A stretch of 64,000 nucleotides of DNA from Coriobacteriaceae bacterium AM100-PB1-1D-6A (GCA_027660625.1 JAQDNC010000011.1:1-64000), one strand, 5' to 3'; positions 41,123 to 50,757 are shown, counted from the first letter of the stretch. The notes: a model not told the origin generated them from the letters alone. Translations and numbers: made by a program.

Positions 41123-42922
41123 TTAGGCCTTCTTGCGACGATAAAGCACGAAGCCGCAGACACCGATGATGACGACGGCGCCAACGGCCATGGCGGCCAT
41201 GTTGTTGCCCTCGGACTTCTCCTCGGTCGCCTCTTCCTCAGCCTCGGGCTCGGCAACGTCCTTATCGGAGAGAGCCTCGTCGGCGTAGGTGATGGACTCG
41301 ACCAGGCAGTCGTTGTCGGCATCGTAGTCACTCGGGACGAACTCCTCGGAGAAGTCGCCCTCCTTGAGGTAGTCGCGCATCTCCTCGAGCATGGCCTTGC
41401 ACTTGACGTAGGTGTTCTTGGTCGCTGCCTTACCGGCCTTGTTGGCCAGGGCGGTGCGGGCCTCGTTGTCCTCGGCGGCCTGCATGGCCTCGTCGACGGT
41501 CAGGTTCTGTTCAATGAGCTCCTTCTGCAGGGCGTCGAGATAGGCGCGGACGCCGGTGGCGCAGCTGTCGCGGTTCTCATAGGCGAGCGTGTTGATGTCC
41601 ATGAGGACGTAGTTGATGGAGTTCTTGGGCTCCTCGTTGTTCACGACGTCTTCCTCTTCACAGTGATCGGAGGAGACATCCTGATCGCTGAAGTAGGGGC
41701 TGACCTCGGTGAGCAGTGCGGAATAGAGGGGGATAGCGACGGAGAACTCGGCGTTGGAGAGCATCTCCCACTGGATGGTCGCGATTTCGGGGTCCATGCC
41801 GTGACGGATCTGGAAGGTGTGGATCTCGGTGTTGCGGTTGGAGCCGATGGCATAGGCGCCGTCGGTGTTGGCGTTGAGGCCGGCGACATTCTCGCCGCGA
41901 GCGGCGAAGGAACGAATCATCTCAAAGGTGTTCCAGTCGGACTTGCCGGGCTGGAAGAACAGCGGCTGCATCTCGTGGACCAGGGCGCCGGTCGTCGCAC
42001 GAGCGTCTTCGCGCTCGTCCTTGACGATCTCATAGTCGGTGCCCTCAGCAAGCGGAGCCATGAAGTAATCGCGGCCCTGGACATAGCGCGACCACTGGTG
42101 CATACCGGCCTCGCTAATCTCCTCGCCGTAGGTCTTGGCGACGTCGAACTTGCCGTCGGTGTACTCGGCAAAGCCCTTCTCCTTAGGCATGGACTCGATG
42201 CCCTCGGAGTGGAGGCAGTTCTCGGTGTCGTCGAGGTCGACGTCATAGGTGAGGTTGCCGATGTTGGGGTTGAGTGAGGCAATATCGTCGGTGAGCCTCA
42301 TAGCGATCCACTGGTGGCCGGAAAGCGCTGCAAACAACCAGGTCTCGTTGTTGTCGGCAATGATGATCTGGTCGTTGGAGCAGACGCCCTGCTCGTCAAT
42401 CAGGCTGCCGAGGAGCTCGACACCCTCACGGGCCGTGGCGCTCTCGCCCAGAATGACGCTGGCGTAGTTGTACTCGCCGATGCCGGTCTCCTCGGTGACG
42501 GGGTCGGCTTCCTCTGCCTTCTCGTTATAGGAGGTGCTCAGCGTGGCAGAGCAGGAAACGCCCTTTTCGTTGATGCCAGCCTCGGAATATGCGTCGTAAC
42601 GATCTTCCCACTGAGAGGGGTTGTCGCGAACGAAGGTGTAGCGGTAGGTTGCGCCCTTGGACTTGTACTCAAAGCCGGACTCGACCGAGGTGTACTTGCT
42701 GCCGTCCTTGTGTGCGGGCTCGATGCCAAAGTGCTTGATGTAGCGCGGGCCGAAGTCCTCGGAGCGTCCGTAGTACGTGTTGCCGTCTGCCGTGAGCTGG
42801 CTGCCCATGTAGATCTGGGTGCAAGCGAGCGCCGAAGTCGGCATGGCCATAATGGCCGCTGCTCCAAATGCAAGGCCGCAGCCGAGCTTCTTGAGCGTGT
42901 TGACAGGATGAGTAAACCTCAT
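41123..42922 (-). CDS. pepD: Secreted C69-family dipeptidase with C-terminal membrane anchor
   Basis: 599 aa from ATG 42922 (GGGAGG upstream). A signal sequence precedes TSALAC; C34 starts CTQIYMGSQLTADGNTYYGR, the N-terminal nucleophile motif of C69 (Ntn-hydrolase) dipeptidases. Middle blocks: DNNETWLFAALSGHQWIAMR and GTDYEIVKDEREDARAT. The C-terminus has an acidic stretch EAEEEATEEKSEG and then one helix (NMAAMAVGAVVIIGVCGFVL) with YRRKKA, so the enzyme is tethered outside. It probably digests dietary or host peptides at the surface. Preceded by 308 bases with no other plus-side gene. Confidence 0.87.
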   Translation of the reverse strand: MRFTHPVNTLKKLGCGLAFGAAAIMAMPTSALACTQIYMGSQLTADGNTYYGRSEDFGPRYIKHFGIEPAHKDGSKYTSVESGFEYKSKGATYRYTFVRDNPSQWEDRYDAYSEAGINEKGVSCSATLSTSYNEKAEEADPVTEETGIGEYNYASVILGESATAREGVELLGSLIDEQGVCSNDQIIIADNNETWLFAALSGHQWIAMRLTDDIASLNPNIGNLTYDVDLDDTENCLHSEGIESMPKEKGFAEYTDGKFDVAKTYGEEISEAGMHQWSRYVQGRDYFMAPLAEGTDYEIVKDEREDARATTGALVHEMQPLFFQPGKSDWNTFEMIRSFAARGENVAGLNANTDGAYAIGSNRNTEIHTFQIRHGMDPEIATIQWEMLSNAEFSVAIPLYSALLTEVSPYFSDQDVSSDHCEEEDVVNNEEPKNSINYVLMDINTLAYENRDSCATGVRAYLDALQKELIEQNLTVDEAMQAAEDNEARTALANKAGKAATKNTYVKCKAMLEEMRDYLKEGDFSEEFVPSDYDADNDCLVESITYADEALSDKDVAEPEAEEEATEEKSEGNNMAAMAVGAVVIIGVCGFVLYRRKKA

Positions 42923-43156
42923 GATCCCTCCCAACTGTTGAAACCCCGCGAAACCGTACGGAGTTTCAGCTAATAAATACATCTACTAGCCTAAAGGAAG
43001 TGTAAAGAGTATTCATTCGACAACAGCTTTTACTCGATGAGCGTGAAGAAATATACGATGAGCGGATAATAATACTCATTTTATTGCTTTAGTTAAATAA
43101 AGGCACCCTGCATTTACTGTAGCTGAATAAAGCGCCAGACAATGCTCAAAAAGAAA

Positions 43157-43197
43157 ACTCTCCCGCTGTTTAGGATTTGCATAAACAACGGGAGAGT
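43157..43197 (-). terminator. Terminator after the dagK unit
   Basis: ACTCTCCCG (43157-43165) pairs with CGGGAGAGT (43189-43197), with inner TGTTTA/TAAACA. The minus-strand 3' side runs TTTTCTTTTT. The remaining gap to pepD (42923-43156) holds AT-rich sequence with GAATAAAG-like repeats and no supported gene. Confidence 0.85.
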
Positions 43198-43230
43198 CGA
43201 TAACTGGATGAATATCATACCAATGTGGAT

Positions 43231-43323
43231 TTACTTCTTTCGGCGGTGGATCACATTGATGGCGTAACCAACGAGCATGGCCAAGACGATGACGATAAAG
43301 CCAATCAGGGGATTGTCGTTCAT
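43231..43323 (-). CDS. 30-aa single-helix membrane peptide coupled to dagK
   Basis: ATG at 43323, only nine bases after the dagK stop, with AGGAGG spanning that stop. The peptide is NDNPLIGFIVIVLAMLVGYA then INVIHRRKK: one membrane helix with a basic cytoplasmic end. Too small for ordinary callers; the ribosome site and coupling make it credible. Possibly a small regulatory partner of the lipid kinase (inference). Confidence 0.6.
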   Translation of the reverse strand: MNDNPLIGFIVIVLAMLVGYAINVIHRRKK

Positions 43324-43332
43324 GGGGTCCTC

Positions 43333-44250
43333 CTATTTTCCGAGCGGTGAAAAATCGTCGACGATGAGGTCGAGACATTGCGGCAGCGCGCGAGCGCCAA
43401 AGACGCCGGAGTTGCTGGAGATGATCTCTCCATCGAACTGCATACCCAGCGATGGCGTGCAGGTGATCTTGGCTTCCTTGGTCTGGATGATCTTAAACTG
43501 CGGACGGCCGAGCACTTTGCCAGCGGGGTCGAGCGCGGCGGTAATTACCGTGGGGAGCAGCTGCATCGTGCGCACGGGCTCAATAACGACGATGTCGACC
43601 ATGCCGTCGTCCATGCGGCAGTTGGGGAACAGGTTGATGTCGTTTTGGATGACCGAGGTATTGCCTGCCATGCAGCAGATGCCGTCGAGCTCCTCGACAA
43701 TGCCGTCGTGCTCAATGGTAAAGTGCGCCACCGTGGGGTTGGGCGTGGCGAGCGCGGAGAGGAAGTAGGCGATCTCGCCAATGTCGTTTTTGGTGGGAGC
43801 GGCCTTCATCATGATCTCGGCGTCGAAGCCCGAGCCGGCGATGATGATAAAGCCGTGGCGCTTCTCGTTGCCGTTCTCGTCGAGCCAAAAGAGCTCACCC
43901 ATGTCCACTTTGACCGTGCGGCCGTCGCGGCAAGCCTTGGCGAGTGCCGCCGCCTCGGGGGCATTGCCGATGTTGTTAAAGAACAGGCAGGCCGTGCCGG
44001 AGGGGAAGACAAGCGTGGGGACACCGCACCCGCGCATCTGGTCGAGCACGTTGGAGACGGTGCCGTCGCCGCCCGAAACGACCACGCGATCGAACTCGCG
44101 AACGTCCGCTACCGCGTCCTCGGGCTCCATGCCATCGCCGATAAAACGCATCACGACCTCGTCGCCGCCCTGCGCGAGGGCGTGCGTGAACGCGTAGATT
44201 TCATCTGAGCTGGGGCCCGATGCCGGGTTGTGGATGATAAGGCAGCGCAT
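43333..44250 (-). CDS. dagK: Diacylglycerol kinase-family lipid kinase
   Basis: 305 aa. CLIIHNPASGPSSDEIYAFT begins the NAD-kinase-like fold, VVSGGDGTVSNVLDQM the GGDGT nucleotide motif, and FPSGTACLFFNNIG the conserved GTxxDFAR-region equivalent. The C-terminal beta domain runs PQFKIIQTKEAKITCTPSLG. This is the DagK/YegS family: phosphorylates diacylglycerol or related lipids at the cytoplasmic membrane face, recycling lipid from lipoteichoic-acid synthesis. No anchor. Downstream coupled to a 30-aa membrane peptide. Confidence 0.85.
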   Translation of the reverse strand: MRCLIIHNPASGPSSDEIYAFTHALAQGGDEVVMRFIGDGMEPEDAVADVREFDRVVVSGGDGTVSNVLDQMRGCGVPTLVFPSGTACLFFNNIGNAPEAAALAKACRDGRTVKVDMGELFWLDENGNEKRHGFIIIAGSGFDAEIMMKAAPTKNDIGEIAYFLSALATPNPTVAHFTIEHDGIVEELDGICCMAGNTSVIQNDINLFPNCRMDDGMVDIVVIEPVRTMQLLPTVITAALDPAGKVLGRPQFKIIQTKEAKITCTPSLGMQFDGEIISSNSGVFGARALPQCLDLIVDDFSPLGK

Positions 44251-44348
44251 ACTTACGTTCCCGTTCTGTGACTAACCGAGTATAGTTGTAGAGCAATGCC
44301 GATATCCTACCCGTGTTTTTCGGGCCTAACCTTATTCGATGGGTTGAT

Positions 44349-45482
44349 ATGTACATTTCCACACATCAGGCTCTGGTCGACTTTTGCCAGCGCGCCCGCG
44401 AGTTCGACGCGATCGCCGTCGATACCGAGTTTTTGCGCGAGCGCACGTTTCATCCGCGCCTGTGCCTGGTCCAGATTGCCACCCCCGCCGAGAGTGTCGC
44501 TGTCGATCCGCTGGTGATCGACGACCTGTCGCCGCTTGCCGAGCTTATGGCCGACGAGGGCGTGGTCAAGGTATTCCATGCTTGCTCACAGGACATGGAA
44601 GTTATGCTCCATACCGTGGGCGCACTGCCGCGACCGATTTTTGACACGCAGGTTGCCGCCGCCTTTTTGGGCGAGCGCCAGCAGATTTCGTATGGTGCGC
44701 TCGTTCAGACGTTCTGCGGCGTATCACTGCCCAAGACCGAGTCGCTGACCGATTGGTCGCGCCGCCCGCTGAGCGATAAGCAGATCGAGTACGCGATCGA
44801 TGACGTCAAGTACTTAATCGTCGCCTATACCGAGATGATGAGCCGCCTGCGTGAGCTGGGCCGCGTGGACTGGGTGCTCGACGAGTTGCGTCCTTTGGCC
44901 GACGAGTCGCACTACCGCGCCGACCGCCATGAGGCATTCCGCAAGGTCAAACGCATCAACTCGTGTAGCCGCCATCAGCTGGGCATTGCGCGCGAGCTTG
45001 CCGCTTGGCGCGAGGACCGCGCCGAGCGTCGCAACATCCCGCGCAAGTGGGTCATGTCCGACGATACGCTGCTGGCCCTGGTTAAGCGCAATCCCGTGCG
45101 TGTCGAGGAGTTCCGTAGCATCCGCGGTACCGACCAGCTGGGGGAGCGCGACGTGGATGGCGCGTTGATGGCCATCAAGCGCGGCGCAAGCTGTCCGCAC
45201 GATCGCCTGCCGCTCATGGTGCGCGGGCATCGCCAGATTTCGCCGGAGCTTGAGAGCGTGACGGATCTCATGTACGCGCTCATCCGCCTGGTTGCCGAGC
45301 GCTCGGGCGTGGCGACCTCGGTCATTGCCTCGCGCGATGACCTGGCCGACTACATTGAGCATCCTGAGCAAAGCCGTTTGCGCGAAGGTTGGCGTTTTGA
45401 GCTTGTGGGCTCGCGCCTGGACGATCTGCTTTCCGGCAACATGGGGTTGACGGTCAAAGATGGCAAAATTGAATTGCTGTAA
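44349..45482 (+). CDS. rnd: RNase D-like DEDD 3'-5' exonuclease with HRDC domains
   Basis: 377 aa from ATG 44349 (the GTG-start extension to 44313 is rejected). Exonuclease motifs: DAIAVDTEF (I), FHACSQDMEV (II), and IDDVKYLIVAYTEM (III, with Tyr-based DEDDy). HRDC-type region follows at ~210-290 (RKVKRINSCSRHQLGIAREL). It trims stable RNA 3' ends, for example tRNA precursors. Cytoplasmic. Intergenic to the zinc protease gene is short. Confidence 0.87.
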   Translation: MYISTHQALVDFCQRAREFDAIAVDTEFLRERTFHPRLCLVQIATPAESVAVDPLVIDDLSPLAELMADEGVVKVFHACSQDMEVMLHTVGALPRPIFDTQVAAAFLGERQQISYGALVQTFCGVSLPKTESLTDWSRRPLSDKQIEYAIDDVKYLIVAYTEMMSRLRELGRVDWVLDELRPLADESHYRADRHEAFRKVKRINSCSRHQLGIARELAAWREDRAERRNIPRKWVMSDDTLLALVKRNPVRVEEFRSIRGTDQLGERDVDGALMAIKRGASCPHDRLPLMVRGHRQISPELESVTDLMYALIRLVAERSGVATSVIASRDDLADYIEHPEQSRLREGWRFELVGSRLDDLLSGNMGLTVKDGKIELL

Positions 45483-45546
45483 GGAAGCCTAGCCGCTTGA
45501 TTGGGTAGAATGCCTCCAACGTGTAATTCGATTCGGAGGAATTCGC

Positions 45547-46251
45547 ATGCCCTATTACTATGGTTACGGCTTTGGCATCGACCCGCTGTACCTGCTGGTT
45601 GTCCTTGTTTGTACGGTGCTTGGTCTTGCGGCGCAGAGCTATATCAACTCGACGTACAAGACCTGGTCCAAGGTTCGCTCGGACGGCGACACGGGTGCCA
45701 CGGTCGCTCGCCGCATGCTCGACGCCAACGGTTGCAACGCCGTGGGTATCAAGGGCGTTGCCGGTGAGCTCACCGACCACTACAACCCGCAGGATAACAA
45801 CCTGTATCTCTCGGACGCTAACCGTTCGGGCGGATCGGTCGCAAGCGTTGCCGTGGCCTGCCACGAGGCGGGTCATGCCGCCCAGCGTCAGAGCGGTTAC
45901 GCCATGATGAAGGTTCGCACCGCCCTGGTCCCGGTCGTCAACTTTACCCAGAACACCTGGACCATCGTGTTGCTCTTGGGCCTGTTTATGAACATCGCCG
46001 GGCTCACGACCCTCGCATTGATCTTCTTCTCGTTTAGTGTGCTGTTCCAACTCGTTACGTTGCCTGTCGAGATCGATGCCAGTCGCCGCGCCGTGGCGTA
46101 TATCGAGCAGTCGGGCATGAGTTCCAAGCAGGTCAACGGTGCCAAGAAGGTGCTGACGGCAGCCGCGCTCACCTACGTGGCGGCGGCGCTCACCTCGATT
46201 ATTCAGCTGCTCTACCTGATGGCCCGCTACAACAGAAACTCCAACCGATAA
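45547..46251 (+). CDS. Zn_peptidase_2 (YugP-like) membrane metalloprotease
   Basis: 234 aa. A hydrophobic N-terminus (YLLVVLVCTVLGLAAQSYIN) precedes ACHEAGHAAQRQSGY, the HExxH-like HEAGH zinc motif. Two further helices (~135-180) and one at the C-terminus follow. YugP-type proteases are uncharacterised membrane zinc proteins of PF04298. GGAGG immediately upstream of the ATG. Between the exonuclease and xseA; no clear operon. Confidence 0.85.
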   Translation: MPYYYGYGFGIDPLYLLVVLVCTVLGLAAQSYINSTYKTWSKVRSDGDTGATVARRMLDANGCNAVGIKGVAGELTDHYNPQDNNLYLSDANRSGGSVASVAVACHEAGHAAQRQSGYAMMKVRTALVPVVNFTQNTWTIVLLLGLFMNIAGLTTLALIFFSFSVLFQLVTLPVEIDASRRAVAYIEQSGMSSKQVNGAKKVLTAAALTYVAAALTSIIQLLYLMARYNRNSNR

Positions 46252-46366
46252 CAAATTGGCTTGACAGGCGCCGCGGAGATTCTTGTCCCCGCGGCGCTGT
46301 ACTATGTGTTGGACTTGAATCTGCGCAGGGTCGAAGCCCTTGTGCTCGATAACGAAAGGAGGCTGC

Positions 46367-47818
46367 GTGGCAGGCTGGAATCTAACCGGCAATGCCGTTT
46401 CCGCCGAGTTCGACGGTTCGGACGATCAGGAGCGCAAGGAGCTCAGCGTGAGCCAGGCAGTGGAGATCGCCGCCGGTGCGCTCGATGCCATTCCGCAGCT
46501 GAGCGTTCTGGGCGAGGTCACAGGTTTTCGTGGTCCTAACGCCCGAAGCGGTCACTGCTACTTCCAGATCAAGGACGACTCGGCCGCCGTCGACTGCATT
46601 ATCTGGAAGGGCGCCTATCTCAAGCGCACCTTCGATCTGCGCGATGGCATGCAGGTGAGCTTTAAGGGCAGCTTCAATCTCTATAAGCCCACGGGTCGCA
46701 TGAGCTTTGTTGCCCGCTCATTTTCGTTGGCGGGGGAGGGTCTGCTGCGTCAACAAGTGGCGCAACTGGCCGAAAAGCTACGCCGCGAGGGCCTGATGGA
46801 CGAAGCGCGCAAGCGCCGCATCCCGGTGTTCTGCTCCCGCGTGGCGGTCGTCACCTCGCTTTCGGGTGCCGTAATCGACGACGTCAAGCGCACGTTGCGT
46901 CGTCGCAACCCGCTCGTCGAGCTCGTCTGCGTGGGCGCCAAGGTTCAAGGCGAGGGTGCGCCGGCCGAGCTCATCGAGGGCTTGCGCCGCGCCGCTTCCA
47001 TTACGCCGGCGCCCGACTGTATTTTGCTGGTGCGCGGCGGCGGCTCCTTTGAGGACCTCATGACCTTTAATGACGAGGAGCTTGCCCGCGCAGTGGCGGC
47101 TTGTCCTGTGCCCGTGGTGACCGGTATTGGCCATGAGCCCGATACCTCGATTTGCGACATGGTGAGCGACCGTCGCGCCTCCACGCCAACGGCAGCGGCA
47201 GAATCGGTGGCGCCGGCTATGACGGAGTTGGCCGACGTGCTCGAGACGCGCCATCAGCGTCTGGGCGCCGCGATGGCTTCGATGATCGGGTCGGATCAGG
47301 TCGATCTGGAAATGCTCGACCAGCGCGGTCGTCGAGCCTGGGATGCCTATACGGCTCGTCTGGGCGACGCGCTCGATGCAGCCGCATGCCGCCCGTGCCT
47401 CAACGACCCCACGTTTATGGTCGAGCGTCGCGAGTCCGAGCTTGCCCTGACGGCCGATCGTCTGTCCGGCGCCATAACGCGTTCGGTTGGGGCCTTCCGC
47501 TCCAACTTCGAGCGTCTGCCCGAGCGCTTGATCGCAAGCACCTCAGGGCTCGATGGCAAGCGCCATGCGCTCACACTTGCGAGCTCCCGTCTGGAGCATC
47601 AGGGGCGCACGATGCTCAGCAAGCCTGCGTCCGACTTAGGCCGAGCTGCCGCGTCGCTCGATGCCCTGTCGCCGCTCAAGGTGCTTGCCCGTGGCTATTC
47701 CATCGCGTACAGCGATGATGGGGTGGCTACGACCGCCAAGACCTTTAAGCCCGGCGACGCCATCCGCGTGCGCATGGCAGACGGCAATGTGGCGGCAACG
47801 GTCGATGCGGTCGAGTAG
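46367..47818 (+). CDS. xseA: Exonuclease VII large subunit
   Basis: 483 aa from GTG 46367 with AAAGGAGG before it. N-terminal OB fold (LSVLGEVTGFRGPNARSGHCYF), catalytic region with RGGGSFEDLMTFNDEELARAV and GIGHEPDTSICDMVSDRRASTPTAAAE, then the helical coiled region and the closing LSPLKVLARGYSIAY. Complete XseA. With XseB it degrades single-stranded DNA from both ends. Followed 42 bases later by xseB. Confidence 0.93.
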   Translation: MAGWNLTGNAVSAEFDGSDDQERKELSVSQAVEIAAGALDAIPQLSVLGEVTGFRGPNARSGHCYFQIKDDSAAVDCIIWKGAYLKRTFDLRDGMQVSFKGSFNLYKPTGRMSFVARSFSLAGEGLLRQQVAQLAEKLRREGLMDEARKRRIPVFCSRVAVVTSLSGAVIDDVKRTLRRRNPLVELVCVGAKVQGEGAPAELIEGLRRAASITPAPDCILLVRGGGSFEDLMTFNDEELARAVAACPVPVVTGIGHEPDTSICDMVSDRRASTPTAAAESVAPAMTELADVLETRHQRLGAAMASMIGSDQVDLEMLDQRGRRAWDAYTARLGDALDAAACRPCLNDPTFMVERRESELALTADRLSGAITRSVGAFRSNFERLPERLIASTSGLDGKRHALTLASSRLEHQGRTMLSKPASDLGRAAASLDALSPLKVLARGYSIAYSDDGVATTAKTFKPGDAIRVRMADGNVAATVDAVE

Positions 47819-47860
47819 GCCGCGTTACATAGCGATAAGCCTTTAGGAAAGGAAACAGAT

Positions 47861-48127
47861 ATGGCAGAGAAGACCCCGGTCGAGCAGCTTACGTACAAGC
47901 AGGCTTCGCAGGAGTTGGAACTCATCATCCGCAGCTTGGAGTCGGGCGATATGGAGCTCGAGGAGTCACTCGAGAGCTATACCCGCGGCGTCGAGCTCCT
48001 CAAGAGCCTACGCACCCGCCTGTCCGATGCCGAGCAGAAGGTCTCGGTGCTCCTTAAGGACGTCGACGGCAACGACGTGCTCGCCGACGGCGAGGCCGCC
48101 AACACCGACGACAAGCTTTCGTTCTAA
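47861..48127 (+). CDS. xseB: Exonuclease VII small subunit
   Basis: 88 aa, typical XseB: LTYKQASQELELIIRSLESG, DMELEESLESYTRGVELLKS, RTRLSDAEQKVSVL. A helical hairpin that wraps the large subunit. AAAGGAAA precedes the ATG. Same strand and spacing as usual for xseAB. Confidence 0.93.
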   Translation: MAEKTPVEQLTYKQASQELELIIRSLESGDMELEESLESYTRGVELLKSLRTRLSDAEQKVSVLLKDVDGNDVLADGEAANTDDKLSF

Positions 48128-48176
48128 CCATCCCGACCAAATATAATTACCTTGGTCTGTGAGAAAGGAACCAGCC

Positions 48177-48512
48177 ATGTGTGATTGCATCTTCTGCAAA
48201 ATCGCCAACCACGAGATTCCCTCAACCGTTGTCTATGAGGACGACCAGGTCATCGCCTTCGACGACCTCAACCCCCAGGCGCCGGTCCACACACTCGTGA
48301 TCCCCAAGAAGCACTACAGCGACATCGCCGACAACGTGCCCGCCGAGACCATGGGCGCCATGGCTCACGCCATCCAGGAGGTCGCCAAGGTCAAGGGCCT
48401 GGAGGACGGTTTCCGCGTCATCTCCAACAAGGGCGTCAACGCCGGCCAGACCGTCATGCACTTCCACATGCACGTCCTCGGTGGCAAAAACCTGGGCGAG
48501 AACCTCATCTGA
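48177..48512 (+). CDS. hinT: HIT-family nucleotide hydrolase/transferase (HinT-like)
   Basis: 111 aa from ATG 48177 (GAAAGGA upstream). CDCIFCKIANHEIPSTVVYE opens and the HIT triad QTVMHFHMHVLGG closes; an aspartate-rich middle (DDQVIAFDDLNPQAPVHTLV) is conserved. Hydrolyses adenosine phosphoramidates. Probably in the transcript with xseAB, 49 bases downstream. Confidence 0.9.
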   Translation: MCDCIFCKIANHEIPSTVVYEDDQVIAFDDLNPQAPVHTLVIPKKHYSDIADNVPAETMGAMAHAIQEVAKVKGLEDGFRVISNKGVNAGQTVMHFHMHVLGGKNLGENLI

Positions 48513-48553
48513 GGACGCGTAGCCCGTCGACTTGGCTGCCTTTGGAGTAGTCT

Positions 48554-49444
48554 ATGCAGCTTTCTCAACTCGAATACCTTCAAGCGGTAGCGAACTATGG
48601 CGGCGTGCGCAAAGCAGCTCGCGCCGTTCATGTGAGTCCGCAGGCCGTTTCGTCGGCAATCAAAAAGTTGGAATCTGAGTATCAGATTGTTTTGCTTGAC
48701 CGATCGGCGGGTGAGGCTGTTTTGTCTTCGGCGGGCAGAGAATTTGCGCGTCGTGCACGCGTGATCCTGGCACAAGTCGACGATCTCAAAAAGTACGCTC
48801 AATCGAGGGACGACGGCGTCTCGCCCGACGGCCACTTTCGTCTTTACGCCCCCTGCCTTCATGGGCGGGGGCGACTTTTTGCCGAAAACTGGTATGACTC
48901 GTTTGAAAGCTCGCACCCTCATATTCACCTTGATGTGTGGCATCAGCCAACGGCTACATGCTTTGAATCACTTGTGCTTGGCATTTCGGATGCGGCCATC
49001 TCATTTGAGGAACCAAGGGATAGTGTCCTTTCTTCGAAATACTTGGGTGAAAAGGAGCTCAAGGTTCTTTCCTGCCCAGCGGGTCATCAATCCGTGGGCG
49101 CTATGACCGTTCGTGAGTTACTGGGCGGCAGGCTCGCTGTTCCCATTAATTTGTCACCCTGTCTCAATGCGATCAACCAATGCCCTGAAGCCCAGCTCGT
49201 CAATTTTCGCTTCCGTGATGTTGAATACGGAAGCAGGGCTCAGGCTGAGTTTCTTCAAGCCGGGGGATTGATATTGAGTTTGTCCGGGTCCTCTCTCGCA
49301 TCGGATGGATCAGAAGTGAGTGAGTGCTCCATTGAGGGTTCGCGTGATGTAACCTTGCCTATCTACTTTTGCTATCGGCAAAATTCCTGGACTGATCGAC
49401 ACCAGACGGTTTTTCTGCACCTATTGCGTCATCTTGCTTCGTGA
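48554..49444 (+). CDS. LysR-type transcriptional regulator
   Basis: 296 aa. QLSQLEYLQAVANYGGVRKA and HVSPQAVSSAIKKLESEYQI form the winged helix, LLDRSAGEAVLSSAGREFA the wing, then the periplasmic-binding-like effector domain (IHLDVWHQPTATCF, AISFEEP). Cytoplasmic DNA-binding activator or repressor. 119 bases before an MFS carrier gene that it may control. Base composition less GC-rich than xseAB. Confidence 0.85.
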   Translation: MQLSQLEYLQAVANYGGVRKAARAVHVSPQAVSSAIKKLESEYQIVLLDRSAGEAVLSSAGREFARRARVILAQVDDLKKYAQSRDDGVSPDGHFRLYAPCLHGRGRLFAENWYDSFESSHPHIHLDVWHQPTATCFESLVLGISDAAISFEEPRDSVLSSKYLGEKELKVLSCPAGHQSVGAMTVRELLGGRLAVPINLSPCLNAINQCPEAQLVNFRFRDVEYGSRAQAEFLQAGGLILSLSGSSLASDGSEVSECSIEGSRDVTLPIYFCYRQNSWTDRHQTVFLHLLRHLAS

Positions 49445-49462
49445 AATTTATTGGCTTCGAAA

Positions 49463-49481
49463 CGTCAAGTGATTATTGACG
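49463..49481. promoter_or_regulatory. Inverted repeat between LysR and MFS genes
   Basis: CGTCAA (49463-49468) and TTGACG (49476-49481) with a seven-base spacer, a possible LysR-box-like operator. Confidence 0.35.
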
Positions 49482-49563
49482 CCTTGTAACACATAGCTGA
49501 CAGCTTTGCCCTCATGCTTTTCCAAGATTCCGATTTAGATTGCTGGCTCTTGGAGGGCGGAGC

Positions 49564-50724
49564 ATGAAAAACCGTACGGTTTTGCTTTATATGACGTTCG
49601 TTTTTCTGTCGAACTTCAGCACCATCTTGTATTTTCTAACTGTCTACCTTGAGTTCGTCGGGCTTTCGATGGTAGCGATTTCTAGCATGATGATTGCATA
49701 TCAAGTGAGCAAGTTCATCCTTGAAGTTCCCACTGGCTATATTGCTGATAGGTTTGGACGAAAGGTGAGCGGCCTCGTTGGCATTGTGGGGATGCTTGGG
49801 TACTACGCCGCCCTGCTTCTCGTCCGTTCTCCTCTGCTTTTAATCGGCGCGTTTGCTCTCAAAGGTTTTGCCGTTGCATGCGTGAGCGGATCCATAGAAG
49901 CGATTTACATTGACAGCGTCTCTCAGGACCAGCTCGTAAGACTTAATGTCGTTGAGCGATTTGTTTTCTATGCCTCTTATGCCATCTCCGCTTGTGTGGG
50001 CGGTTTCATTTCGTCCGTCGGTGTATACCTCATTGGTCTTTCGGCAGATGTCATCGCAATGGTGTTGACGTTGGTTGTCGTTGTCTGCATTCCTGAGATG
50101 CGAAGAGGGGGCACTGTGGCGACACCTGAGCGTGGGATTGGCCCGAAGATGATCGGTGCTGCCATTGCGTGTAATGGCATTCTTCGGTCAGCGTTCATCA
50201 TGGACTGTTCTCAGGCATTTGCCTTCGTCGCTCTGGAAGACTTTTTCTCACTGTTGCTTGCAAGCCGCGGAATGAATGCCGTCGATTCGGGCGTGACCAT
50301 TGCGATCCAGCTCCTTGTCTCCGCCTCCATAGGGTTTATTGTGCCCAGTGTGATTGCTCGTGTCGACAAGGGCCGTTTTGCGCGTATTTGCGGCATCATT
50401 CGCTTAGCATTGACAGCTTTGTTTTTGATTCCCCTTACTCCGGCTAATTTACTGCCCGTGTTCTATGTACTGCAGACGGTTGCGTACTCGTTGTTTGCCC
50501 CAATCAAATACTCAGTTTTCCAAAATGCTGCCGATTCAGCGATGCGCTGTTCGCTGATTTCGGTTCAAAGCCAGATGGTGGCGGTTGGTGCCGTTCTTTT
50601 CTATCTGCTCAACGCTGTATTGAGTAGCGTTGCGGGCATTCGAGTCGTATTGCTTGTTGCGCTCGGGATTTCTTCCCTGGCGTATATTCCCGCGCTCTTT
50701 CGTCTTACAAGTCAAAGGTCGTGA
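49564..50724 (+). CDS. MFS transporter
   Basis: 386 aa from ATG 49564 (GGAGGGCGGAGC upstream). About twelve helices; GYIADRFGRKVSGLVGIVG is the MFS loop 2-3 signature and VARVDKGRFARICGIIRLAL the second-half loop. Likely an efflux or nutrient carrier. Follows the LysR gene, forming a regulator-transporter pair. Moderately AT-richer than neighbours, so possible lateral origin. Terminated by a long hairpin at 50758. Confidence 0.8.
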   Translation: MKNRTVLLYMTFVFLSNFSTILYFLTVYLEFVGLSMVAISSMMIAYQVSKFILEVPTGYIADRFGRKVSGLVGIVGMLGYYAALLLVRSPLLLIGAFALKGFAVACVSGSIEAIYIDSVSQDQLVRLNVVERFVFYASYAISACVGGFISSVGVYLIGLSADVIAMVLTLVVVVCIPEMRRGGTVATPERGIGPKMIGAAIACNGILRSAFIMDCSQAFAFVALEDFFSLLLASRGMNAVDSGVTIAIQLLVSASIGFIVPSVIARVDKGRFARICGIIRLALTALFLIPLTPANLLPVFYVLQTVAYSLFAPIKYSVFQNAADSAMRCSLISVQSQMVAVGAVLFYLLNAVLSSVAGIRVVLLVALGISSLAYIPALFRLTSQRS

Positions 50725-50757
50725 GTATTTGGGCACCGATAACTTATATATCAACGC

